Source of the DNA: Pseudomonas sp. TCU-HL1
GTDB taxonomy: Bacteria; Pseudomonadota; Gammaproteobacteria; Pseudomonadales; Pseudomonadaceae
Reading direction: 5' to 3'
DNA length: 64,000 nt
NCBI RefSeq assembly: GCF_001708505.1
Contig: NZ_CP015992.1
Span: forward strand, 2,046,001 to 2,110,000
The translations under genes and the position numbers were made by a program. Shown piece after piece: positions 1-6,430 of the stretch (position 1 is the stretch's first letter; every line of letters starts with the position of its first letter). The notes beneath the pieces were generated by a model. That model was not told the DNA's origin, made no database searches, and saw only the letters and a list, made by a program, of their open reading frames with translations.

Positions 1-18
1 GACTCAACGAGTCTTCAT

Positions 19-46
19 AGCCCGTTCACACTGCGGGCTTTTTTTT
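19..46 (+). terminator. Rho-independent terminator
   Basis: A 6-bp stem, AGCCCG (19-24) with CGGGCT (34-39), is followed by a run of eight T. It faces right and probably ends a gene lying left of the window. Nothing in the window belongs to it. Confidence 0.75.
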
Positions 47-65
47 GTCCACAGGAAAGTGCCGG

Positions 66-205
66 GGCGGAAAAAAGAAGCCCGGCGCGAGGCCGGGCTG
101 AAACGCATCACGGGGAGATGCGCAAGGGATTGAGGCAAACCGCAAGACAAAGCCTGTGCGCCAGCCCGAGGGGCTGTGCAGGTGCATGGGGTGGCGGTCG
201 GATTA
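66..205 (-). ncRNA. Candidate small RNA ending at an orphan terminator
   Basis: A perfect 8-bp stem (AGCCCGGC 79-86 with GCCGGGCT 92-99) is followed on the minus strand by a T-rich tail (70-78). This is a good terminator for leftward transcription. The only leftward gene upstream, the purine permease, has its own terminator at 641-674, so this one has no obvious client. On the minus strand TAGACT (217-212), preceded by C, resembles a stationary-phase type -10 box and would give a transcript of about 140 nt. No convincing -35 box and no convincing ORF is present. A terminator for a degenerate gene is the alternative. Confidence 0.3.
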
Positions 206-445
206 GGGAAGAGTCTAGGCGCCAATCGCGATTTCGCCGGCCAGTGGTCGGAAATCGATTGGGTCTGTCGCTGCCAGGTAACGTGGCGGCCCCGTGACGC
301 GGCCTGGATGCGTCGGAGGATACGATTATCAACCCGTTACCCATGTCCCCCGACAGGCATTACCTATCTGTCCCGGCTGAGCGCTATGCGCCCCGGTTCG
401 GCGTCAGATGAGGCACGGTCGCTCCCACAGGCAGATGGCCGGCTC

Positions 446-542
446 TTGTAGGTTGTGCCTGAGCTCCGCGAAGCCCAACGCGCAGCCTGACTGGGAATCG
501 TTGGGTTTCGCTCCGCTCGCGGATCGCCGCCCGACCCAACCT
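446..542. repeat. REP-like inverted repeat (GTAGGTTG type)
   Basis: An imperfect large palindrome starts with GTAGGTTG and ends with its complement CAACCTGC. The inner arms carry GAAGCCCAACG and CGTTGGGTTTCG. It is the same family as the 63-bp palindrome at 5315-5377. It abuts the partial composite repeat that follows. The rest of 1-640 holds no supportable protein gene. Confidence 0.6.
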
Positions 543-643
543 GCGGGACCGCAATAATCCTGCTGGTTCGCTGGCTCGAATCGTCACAGGCAGAGTCGGT
601 GACTCATGACCACGTTCCAGGAACGTGGTTTTCCAGGTTCAAA
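543..643 (+). repeat. Partial copy (right third) of the composite repeat
   Basis: About 100 bp match the right-hand third of the ~288-bp repeats at 3513-3800 (inverted) and 38717-39003 (same orientation). They share CTCGAATCGTCACAGGCAG, GGTGACTCATGACCACGT and a closing hairpin of the CCACGT...ACGTGG type. The left two-thirds are absent; in their place is a REP of a different sequence type (446-542). Confidence 0.75.
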
Positions 644-674
644 AGAAAAGGCCCTGACGCAGTGCGGCAGGGCC
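641..674 (-). terminator. Terminator of the purine permease gene
   Basis: The stem GGCCCTG (650-656) pairs with CAGGGCC (668-674). An A-rich flank at 641-649 becomes a T-run on the minus strand. It lies just after the permease stop codon. Confidence 0.8.
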
Positions 675-694
675 CGGTATTACGGTGTTCCCGC

Positions 695-2044
695 TTACAG
701 GAAGATGAACTTGGCTACGAAGATGGCGCACAGTGCGTAAAGGCTTACCGACACATCCTTGTATTTGCCGGTGAAGGCTTTCATCGCCACATAGGTCACG
801 AAGCCCAGGGCAATACCGTCGGCGACCGAGAAGGTCAGCGGCATCATGATGACGGTGACGATGGCCGGGATGGTTTCGGTGTGCTCTTTCCAGTCGATGT
901 GGGCCATGCCGCCCATCATCAGCATCGCAACGTAGATCAGCGCGCCTGCGGTGGCGTAGGCAGGGATCATGCCGGCCAGCGGGGCGAAGAACATTGCGGC
1001 GATGAACAGGATGCCCACGGTAACCGCGGTCAGGCCGGTACGGCCGCCAGCAGCCACGCCCGCGGCGCTTTCCACGTAACTGGTCACCGGCGGTACGCCG
1101 AGCACGCCACCGAACACGCTGGAAGCGCTATCGGCCTTCATCGCCTTGGACAGGTTCTCAATACGGCCATCTTCCTGTACCAGGTTGGCACGTTGGGCGA
1201 CGCCCATCAGGGTGCCGGCGGTGTCGAACATGTGCACGAAGAGGAAGGCCAGGATCACGCTGACCATGGTCACGTCGAAGGCGCCGGTAATGTCCATGGC
1301 CATGAAGGTCGGGGCGAGGCTCGGGGGCATGGAGAACACGCCACCGAACTTGACGATGCCCAGGCCTACGCCGATCAGGGTAACGGTCAGGATACTGATC
1401 AGGATGCCGCCGAAGATACGGCGGTACTCCAGCACCGCGATCATCAGGAAGCAGATGGCGGCCAGCAGCGGACCGGGGGAGGTCAGGTCACCGATGTGCA
1501 CCAGCGTGGCCGGGTGGGCAACGACGATGCCTGCAGTCTTCAGGCCGATCAGCCCGAGGAACAGCCCGACTCCCGCGCCCATGGCGAAGCGCAGGCTGCT
1601 GGGAATGCTGTTGAGCAGCCATTCTCGAATGCGCGAGAAGGTCAGGATCATGAACAGCACGCCGGAGAGGAACACCGCGCCAAGCGCGATCTGCCAACTG
1701 TAGCCCATGGTATTGACCACGGTGTAGGTGAAGAAGGCGTTCAGGCCCATGCCCGGAGCGAGGCCGACCGGCCAGTTGGCATAGAGACCCATGAGGAGGC
1801 AGCCGAAGGCTGCAGCAAGGCAGGTTGCAACGAAGGCTGCGCCATGATCGATCCCGGCATCGGCCATGATGTTCGGGTTGACGAAGATGATGTAGGCCAT
1901 GGTGATGAAGGTGGTCAGCCCTGCAGCCAGTTCGGTCTTCACGGTGGTGCCGTGAAGGCTCAGCTTGAAGAGACGCTCAAGCAGACCGTTGGCGGGGGGG
2001 GTTGTGGCGTACGTTCCTTGTTCTTGTTGTTTGATGCTTTCCAC
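695..2044 (-). CDS. NCS2-family purine permease (AzgA type)
   Basis: Inner-membrane proton symporter for purine bases; by family and context it probably imports guanine, hypoxanthine or adenine. The protein is about 449 residues of mostly hydrophobic sequence, with repeated membrane helices and the motif GLAPGMGLNAFF at residues 94-105, typical of the AzgA branch of NCS2. I take a GTG start at 2044, because GAGGAG lies 9 nt upstream; an ATG farther out (2143) would add 33 polar residues with no family look. The gene is divergent from a GntR regulator and lies in the same region as guanine deaminase and xanthine dehydrogenase, so it probably feeds that pathway. A promoter overlapping a perfect 12-bp palindrome lies upstream at 2175-2205. 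The exact substrate cannot be told from sequence. Confidence 0.9.
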   Translation of the reverse strand: MESIKQQEQGTYATTPPANGLLERLFKLSLHGTTVKTELAAGLTTFITMAYIIFVNPNIMADAGIDHGAAFVATCLAAAFGCLLMGLYANWPVGLAPGMGLNAFFTYTVVNTMGYSWQIALGAVFLSGVLFMILTFSRIREWLLNSIPSSLRFAMGAGVGLFLGLIGLKTAGIVVAHPATLVHIGDLTSPGPLLAAICFLMIAVLEYRRIFGGILISILTVTLIGVGLGIVKFGGVFSMPPSLAPTFMAMDITGAFDVTMVSVILAFLFVHMFDTAGTLMGVAQRANLVQEDGRIENLSKAMKADSASSVFGGVLGVPPVTSYVESAAGVAAGGRTGLTAVTVGILFIAAMFFAPLAGMIPAYATAGALIYVAMLMMGGMAHIDWKEHTETIPAIVTVIMMPLTFSVADGIALGFVTYVAMKAFTGKYKDVSVSLYALCAIFVAKFIFL

Positions 2045-2170
2045 AGCGTGGTACTCCTCATCTCTTTTGTTTTGTTCACCCAGAGCCTGGAGAGGGCTCC
2101 GGACTGACTGAGGCGGATGGCGTGAGTGGTGCGCTTCCTCCAATACTTGACCGCAGGGTCAGGAAGTTCA

Positions 2171-2207
2171 CGGCGCGATTATGCCTTTGTATACAAAAAA
2201 AACAAAT
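2171..2207 (-). promoter_or_regulatory. Permease promoter overlapping a GntR-type operator
   Basis: On the minus strand a TTGTTT -35 box and a CATAAT -10 box are separated by 16 bp. The spacer contains the perfect palindrome TTTGTATACAAA (2186-2197). A dyad of this form suits a dimeric GntR/FCD regulator, and its position predicts repression by promoter occlusion. The divergent GntR gene at 2662 is the natural candidate. This is inference from layout. Confidence 0.5.
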
Positions 2208-2540
2208 AATGTTTTCAATGTTCGAAAAAGCGCACCAATCAGCAAAAGCTGATCACGGGGGCAGGAATTGCTTGGACAATTCGCACGCTAATGGAATTGG
2301 TAAGTTCATAAAAAACAATGAGTTAGGAATTTACAGGAAATCGAGCGCGCGGTCGGAGGAGGGAGGCAAAGCACGGAATGGCACTGTAATAGCCGGGCTT
2401 ATGACAAAAAAATGTAGGGAATCCGCTGTTTTGTCGTGTCAACGCTGCCCGGAAAGCGATGGTAGGGAAGTGACGGAAAAACCTGCGCAACTGGTCAGGA
2501 ATGGGGTTGGAGCTGCGGCGAAACTGTTCAAGGCAAGATG

Positions 2541-2552
2541 ATTGTGTACAAT
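2541..2552. promoter_or_regulatory. Second GntR-type operator candidate
   Basis: ATTGTGTACAAT is a near-perfect 12-bp dyad with one central mismatch. It shares the TTGT-N2-ACAA core with the palindrome at 2186-2197. It sits about 110 bp before the GntR gene, where it could mediate autoregulation. The remaining intergenic sequence (2208-2540) is AT-richer than its surroundings and shows no gene. Confidence 0.4.
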
Positions 2553-2661
2553 ATCACTCGCTTTTCCCCTGATTATCCTTGCTGACAAACAGCGCTCAGC
2601 CCGGTGGAAAGGGGCAAAAAGGGCCCTGGAAGACCGCTGAACCCCACTGACGCGAGCACCC

Positions 2662-3432
2662 ATGAACGAACAGTTGCAGCCTCTCAAGAAGCAGCCGCGC
2701 ACCGCCAAAAGCACCCGCAGCGGCACGCAGGACGACGTCGTCTATGCACATATTTTCGATGCCATTCTCGAGCAGCGTTTGGCTCCCGGCACCAAGTTGA
2801 GCGAGGAGGCCCTGGGCGAGATTTTCGGCGTCAGCCGTACCATCATCCGCCGTGCCCTGTCGCGCCTCGCCCATGAGGGTGTGGTGCTGCTCAGACCGAA
2901 TCGCGGTGCCGTGGTCGCCAGCCCGAGTGTCGAGGAAGCCCGTCAGATCTTCTACGCACGTCGCCTGGTGGAACGCGCCATTACCGAGCTGGCAGTGGAA
3001 CACGCCACCGCCGAGCAGTTGCAGGAATTGCGGCAGATGGTCAATGAGGAGCAGGCGTGCTTCTCGCGCGGCGATCGCGGTGCGGGTATCCGCCTTTCCG
3101 GCGAATTCCACCTGAAGCTCGCCGAAGCGGCGAAGAACTCTCCGCTCGTCAGCTTCCAGCGCAGCCTGGTGTCGCAGACATCCCTCATCATTGCCCAGTA
3201 CGAAAGCGGGAGCCGCTCTCACTGTTCCTTTGATGAACACAACCGCCTGATCGACGCCATCGAGTCCCGTGACGTCGAGCGCGCGGTGATGCTGATGATG
3301 CATCACATGGACCATATCGACGACAAGCTGAACCTGGACGAAGGCGGTGCGTCGGACGACCTGCATGCGGTGTTCTCGCACCTGCTGCAGACCAAGAAGA
3401 AGCCCGGTCGCGGCACTCCCCGCAGCGCCTGA
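2662..3432 (+). CDS. GntR-family (FCD subfamily) transcriptional regulator
   Basis: DNA-binding regulator of 256 residues. A winged helix-turn-helix spans about residues 24-87 (GEIFGVSRTIIRRALSRLA is the recognition region). An all-helical FCD effector domain follows at about 95-230, including the metal or ligand histidines of EFHLKLAE and DEHNRLIDAI. It is divergent from the purine permease and lies beside guaD, which suggests control of purine uptake and catabolism. The ATG at 2662 begins an N-terminal polar extension of about 23 residues; its Shine-Dalgarno sequence is weak (GCGAG). A strong terminator follows the stop. The effector is unknown; a purine breakdown product is the plausible guess. 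Confidence 0.88.
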   Translation: MNEQLQPLKKQPRTAKSTRSGTQDDVVYAHIFDAILEQRLAPGTKLSEEALGEIFGVSRTIIRRALSRLAHEGVVLLRPNRGAVVASPSVEEARQIFYARRLVERAITELAVEHATAEQLQELRQMVNEEQACFSRGDRGAGIRLSGEFHLKLAEAAKNSPLVSFQRSLVSQTSLIIAQYESGSRSHCSFDEHNRLIDAIESRDVERAVMLMMHHMDHIDDKLNLDEGGASDDLHAVFSHLLQTKKKPGRGTPRSA

Positions 3433-3440
3433 TCCGGCTC

Positions 3441-3477
3441 AACAAGAAGCCCCGCTGATGCGGGGCTTCTTGTTTTT
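3441..3477 (+). terminator. Terminator of the GntR gene
   Basis: A perfect 15-bp stem (AACAAGAAGCCCCGC, 3441-3455, with its complement at 3460-3474) has a TGAT loop and a T-run. A-rich left flanks could let it work in both directions. Confidence 0.9.
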
Positions 3478-3512
3478 GGGGGGGGCGGGGCGGGCAATGA
3501 AATTGTGGGGGA

Positions 3513-3800
3513 GAATTCATTTGAACCTGGGAAACCACGTCCTGAGGACATGGTCATGAGTCACCGGCGCTGCCTGTGACGATTCGAGTCAGCGAACCAG
3601 CAGGATGACGCCGGTCCCGTAGGGTGCGCCGCGCGCACCGGGAGACAGACTCGGTGTCGTAACCATCGCCTCGGTGCGCATGGCGCACCCTACTTCTGGG
3701 CACGGTGGCGGAGATCAGCCGGGTGCTGCGTATGAGGATGGCCCCCCTGTAGGGGGGCAAACACAAGTCCACGTTCCACGAACGTGGATCTTTACTCGCC
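3513..3800 (-). repeat. Composite dispersed repeat, full copy A
   Basis: A ~288-bp element, nearly identical in inverted orientation to 38717-39003. Read on the minus strand it holds GGCGAGTAAA, a hairpin CCACGTTCGTGGAACGTGG, a GC-rich hairpin (six C, TA, six G), an inner REP palindrome of GTAGGGTGCGCC type, the CTCGAATCGTCACAGGCAG block, and a closing hairpin before TTCAAATGAATTC. It has no open frame of its own. Hairpins near both ends resemble a non-autonomous, palindrome-associated mobile element, but no transposase is linked to it. Confidence 0.8.
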
Positions 3801-3850
3801 TTGCTTCCAGGGTCGTGCCCTCACGTTGGGCTTCGTTCCTCAGCACCAAC

Positions 3851-3899
3851 CTTCTACGGCAGGCCTTCGGCCTGCATTGCGAATGAATTCGCCCCCACA
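3851..3899. repeat. REP elements
   Basis: The perfect palindrome GCAGGCCTTCGGCCTGC (3859-3875) is followed by GCGAATGAATTCGCCCCC. Both motifs recur at 10481-10564, and the second also at 45218-45255 and 54522-54560. These are ordinary dispersed REP sequences of this genome. Confidence 0.7.
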
Positions 3900-3925
3900 G
3901 GAAGGGGAATGCAGCCCGGAAGCCC

Positions 3926-3950
3926 AAAAGAAAACCCCGCCGGGGCGGGG
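3926..3950 (-). terminator. Terminator of guaD
   Basis: CCCCGCC (3935-3941) pairs with GGCGGGG (3944-3950), or a 6-bp version with a 4-nt loop. A flanking A-run (3926-3934) forms the T-run on the minus strand, just beyond the guaD stop. Confidence 0.75.
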
Positions 3951-3970
3951 GTCTCTCATTGCGCCGTCAC

Positions 3971-5278
3971 TCAGCCGCGCTGATGCACGCTGCTGCCGGC
4001 GGCGAAGGTTTCCTTCACCGTGCGGTCGTCGCCGAGGATGGTCAGGGCGAACAGTTTTTCCTCTAGGTTGCGTGCCTGCTGCAGGCGGTAGTCGAGCAGC
4101 GGGGTGGCCTTGTAGTCGAGTACCACGAAGTCCGCATCCTTGCCTGCCTGGAAGTTGCCGATCTTGTCATCCAGGTAGAGCGCGCGGGCGCCGCCCAGGG
4201 TGGCCAGGTAGAGCGACTTGAACGGATCGAGCTTCTTGCCTTGCAACTGCATCACTTTGTACGCCTCGTTCAGCGACTGCAGCTGGGAGAAGCTGGTGCC
4301 GGCACCAACGTCAGTGCCCAGGCCGACGCGAACGCCGTGTTCTTCCAGCTTCTGCAGGTCGAACAGGCCGCTGCCCAGGAACAGGTTGGAGGTGGGGCAG
4401 AACGCTACGGCCGAGCCGGTTTCCGCCAGGCGCTTGCACTCGTCATCGCAGAGGTGCACGCCGTGGGCGAACACCGAGCGCTGGCCGATCAGCTTGTAGT
4501 GGTCGTAGACGTCCAGGTAGCCCTTGCGCTCGGGGAACAGCTCCTTGACCCATTCAATCTCCTTGCGGTTCTCGGATAGGTGGGTGTGCATGTACAGGCC
4601 GGGGTATTCGGCGTACAGCTTGCCGGCCAGCTCCAGTTGCTCCGGCGTGCTGGTGGGAGCGAAGCGCGGGGTGACTGCGTAGTGCAGGCGGCCCTTGCCG
4701 TGCCAGCGCTCGATCAGCTCCTTGCTGTCGGCGTAGCCGGACTCGGCGGTATCGGTCAGGTAGTCCGGGGCGTTGCGGTCCATCAGCACCTTGCCGGCGA
4801 TCATGCGCAGGTCCAGCGCCTGGGCGGCTTCGAAGAAGGCGTCCACGGACTCCTTGTGAACGGTGCCGAACACCAGGGCGGTGGTGGTGCCGTTGCGCAG
4901 GAGTTCCTTGAGGAAGATGCCGGCGACGTCGGCAGCATGGGCCTTGTCAGCGAACTGCTTCTCGGTGGGGAAGGTGTAAGTGTTCAGCCAGTCCAGCAAC
5001 TGCTCGCCGTAGGAGGCGATCATGCCGGTCTGCGGGAAATGGATGTGGGTGTCGATGAAGCCGGGGGTGATCAGGGCATCACGGTACTCGCGCACCTCGA
5101 CACCGGCGGCCAGGCCCGGCAGCAGGGACTTGGCGTCGCCCAGGGCCTTGATGCGGCCGTCTTCCACCACCAGCAGGCCGTCCTCGAAATACTGGTAGGA
5201 CTGCTCGACGCCCACCAGGGCGGGGTCGGCGATGCTGTGCAGGATGGCGGAGCGGTAGGCGATTACGTGGCTGGTCAT
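3971..5278 (-). CDS. guaD: Guanine deaminase
   Basis: Cytoplasmic zinc amidohydrolase converting guanine to xanthine and ammonia, which supplies the substrate of the adjacent xanthine dehydrogenase. The 435-residue protein has the amidohydrolase signatures in order: DTHIHFPQ (76-83), HTHLSEN (231-237), AHGVH (271-275) and GTDVGAG (321-327), which provide the metal and catalytic residues. I choose the ATG at 5278 (MTSHVIAYRSAILHS), which matches the family N-terminus; an ATG at 5296 would add six residues. It lies downstream of xdhC on the same strand, separated by a 63-bp REP palindrome, so it may be the last gene of the xdh transcript or a separate unit. Length and motifs are normal for GuaD. 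Confidence 0.96.
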   Translation of the reverse strand: MTSHVIAYRSAILHSIADPALVGVEQSYQYFEDGLLVVEDGRIKALGDAKSLLPGLAAGVEVREYRDALITPGFIDTHIHFPQTGMIASYGEQLLDWLNTYTFPTEKQFADKAHAADVAGIFLKELLRNGTTTALVFGTVHKESVDAFFEAAQALDLRMIAGKVLMDRNAPDYLTDTAESGYADSKELIERWHGKGRLHYAVTPRFAPTSTPEQLELAGKLYAEYPGLYMHTHLSENRKEIEWVKELFPERKGYLDVYDHYKLIGQRSVFAHGVHLCDDECKRLAETGSAVAFCPTSNLFLGSGLFDLQKLEEHGVRVGLGTDVGAGTSFSQLQSLNEAYKVMQLQGKKLDPFKSLYLATLGGARALYLDDKIGNFQAGKDADFVVLDYKATPLLDYRLQQARNLEEKLFALTILGDDRTVKETFAAGSSVHQRG

Positions 5279-5314
5279 GTCAGTCTCGTCTTTCATGATT
5301 TCGCGGAGGGGGGC

Positions 5315-5377
5315 GTAGGTTGACGCTGAGCGGAGCGAAGCCCAACGTTGGGCTTCGCAGGCTCAGCGCCAACCTAC
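5315..5377. repeat. REP palindrome between xdhC and guaD
   Basis: A nearly perfect 63-bp inverted repeat: GTAGGTTGACGCTGAGC... folds onto ...GCTCAGCGCCAACCTAC with a GAAGCCCAACGTTGGGCTTC centre. It has no T-run, so it more probably stabilises the upstream mRNA or separates expression levels than terminates transcription. Confidence 0.75.
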
Positions 5378-5384
5378 ATGGATA

Positions 5385-6218
5385 TCAGGCCTGTTCCCGG
5401 CGCGAGGCGGGAATCAGCTTGGCGACCGTCTCGCCTTTCTTCACTTCCGTACCGAAGTTGGCGTTGTAGATGGCGACGACTTCGCCGGCGATGGAAATGG
5501 CGATCTCCATCGGCAACTTGCCTTTGACTTCGGCGATACCCATCGGGCAGCGCATACGTTGCACGGTTTCGGTGGCAAAACCGCGCTCGCGCAGCCGGTG
5601 CTCGAACTTGACGCGCTTGGTCTTTGAGCCGATCAGGCCGAAGTAGGCGAAGTCGTTGCGCTTCAGGATTTCGGCGGTCAGTTCCAGGTCCAGTTGGTGA
5701 TTGTGGGTCATGACGATGAAGTAGCTGCCCTTGGGCATCTCGGCGATCTCGTCGATCACTTCTTCGTTGACCACCTTCTCCACGCCAGCCGGGATATGTT
5801 CCGGGAACTCGTTCTCCCGCGAGTCGATCCAGCGCACCTTGCAGGGGAGGCTGGCGAGCAGCGGGACCAGCGCGCGGCCGACGTGGCCGGCGCCGAACAC
5901 GGCGATGTGCGCCTGGGGCTGGCCCATGGGCTCGAACAGCAGCACGGTCGCGCCGCCACAGCATTGGCCGAGGCTGGCGCCAAGGCTGAAGCGCTCCAGG
6001 CGGGTGTCCTGGGTGCGACTCTCGAGCATCTCGCGGGCGATCGCCATCGCCTTGAACTCGAGATGTCCGCCGCCGATGGTCTCGAAGATACGCTCAGCGG
6101 TTACCACCATCTTGGAGCCGGCATTACGCGGGGTAGAGCCGCGCTCTTCAATGATGGTGACCAGCACGCAGGGTTCACCGCGTTGCTGCAGGTCGGCGAG
6201 GGCGCTGATCCAACTCAT
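5385..6218 (-). CDS. xdhC: Xanthine dehydrogenase accessory protein XdhC
   Basis: Molybdenum-cofactor chaperone that binds and sulfurates Moco before insertion into XdhB; not part of the mature enzyme. The 277-residue protein has an N-terminal XdhC/CoxI domain (PCVLVTIIEERGSTPRNAGS at about 16-35), the GQCCGG cysteine motif (84-89) and a C-terminal Rossmann-like domain starting VFGAGHVGRALVPL (107-120). It follows xdhB on the minus strand after a 212-bp gap that holds a possible 49-codon ORF whose stop overlaps this start codon in an ATGA arrangement. Gene order xdhA-xdhB-xdhC is the usual one. Confidence 0.95.
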   Translation of the reverse strand: MSWISALADLQQRGEPCVLVTIIEERGSTPRNAGSKMVVTAERIFETIGGGHLEFKAMAIAREMLESRTQDTRLERFSLGASLGQCCGGATVLLFEPMGQPQAHIAVFGAGHVGRALVPLLASLPCKVRWIDSRENEFPEHIPAGVEKVVNEEVIDEIAEMPKGSYFIVMTHNHQLDLELTAEILKRNDFAYFGLIGSKTKRVKFEHRLRERGFATETVQRMRCPMGIAEVKGKLPMEIAISIAGEVVAIYNANFGTEVKKGETVAKLIPASRREQA

Positions 6219-6364
6219 TTGCTCAGTCTCCAGCTACGCAGTGGCCTGGTGGAACGTGACAGCCGCCAATCGTCCTTTGGACGCACGGGGGCCGGCAGCG
6301 TTTCCAGCAGGACGGCTTCGGTGTCCTGCTGCGTTGTCTTCGGTCGATCGGTGGCTGTTGTCAT
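6215..6364 (-). CDS. Possible 49-residue ORF coupled to xdhC
   Basis: Between xdhB and xdhC an ATG at 6364 opens a frame of 49 residues, beginning MTTATDRPKTTQQDTEAVLL and ending LRSWRLSK. Its TGA overlaps the xdhC ATG (ATGA), the hallmark of translational coupling. It is basic, proline-rich at the middle and not hydrophobic. The Shine-Dalgarno sequence is weak (GTGAAG) and roughly two-thirds of codons end in G or C, below the neighbours. I do not recognise it. It may be a coupling leader for xdhC or a chance frame in the gap. Confidence 0.3.
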   Translation of the reverse strand: MTTATDRPKTTQQDTEAVLLETLPAPVRPKDDWRLSRSTRPLRSWRLSK

Positions 6365-6430
6365 TGTTCTTCACCGTTTGTCGTACTGCGGAATCGGCCT
6401 GGCGTCAGCGGCCAGACCGATTCGCGCGGG

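Noticed and set aside
599..2107. Plus-strand ORF of 502 codons over the permease gene
   Set aside because: Histidine/glycine/glutamine-rich translation typical of a shadow frame; the minus-strand permease explains the DNA.
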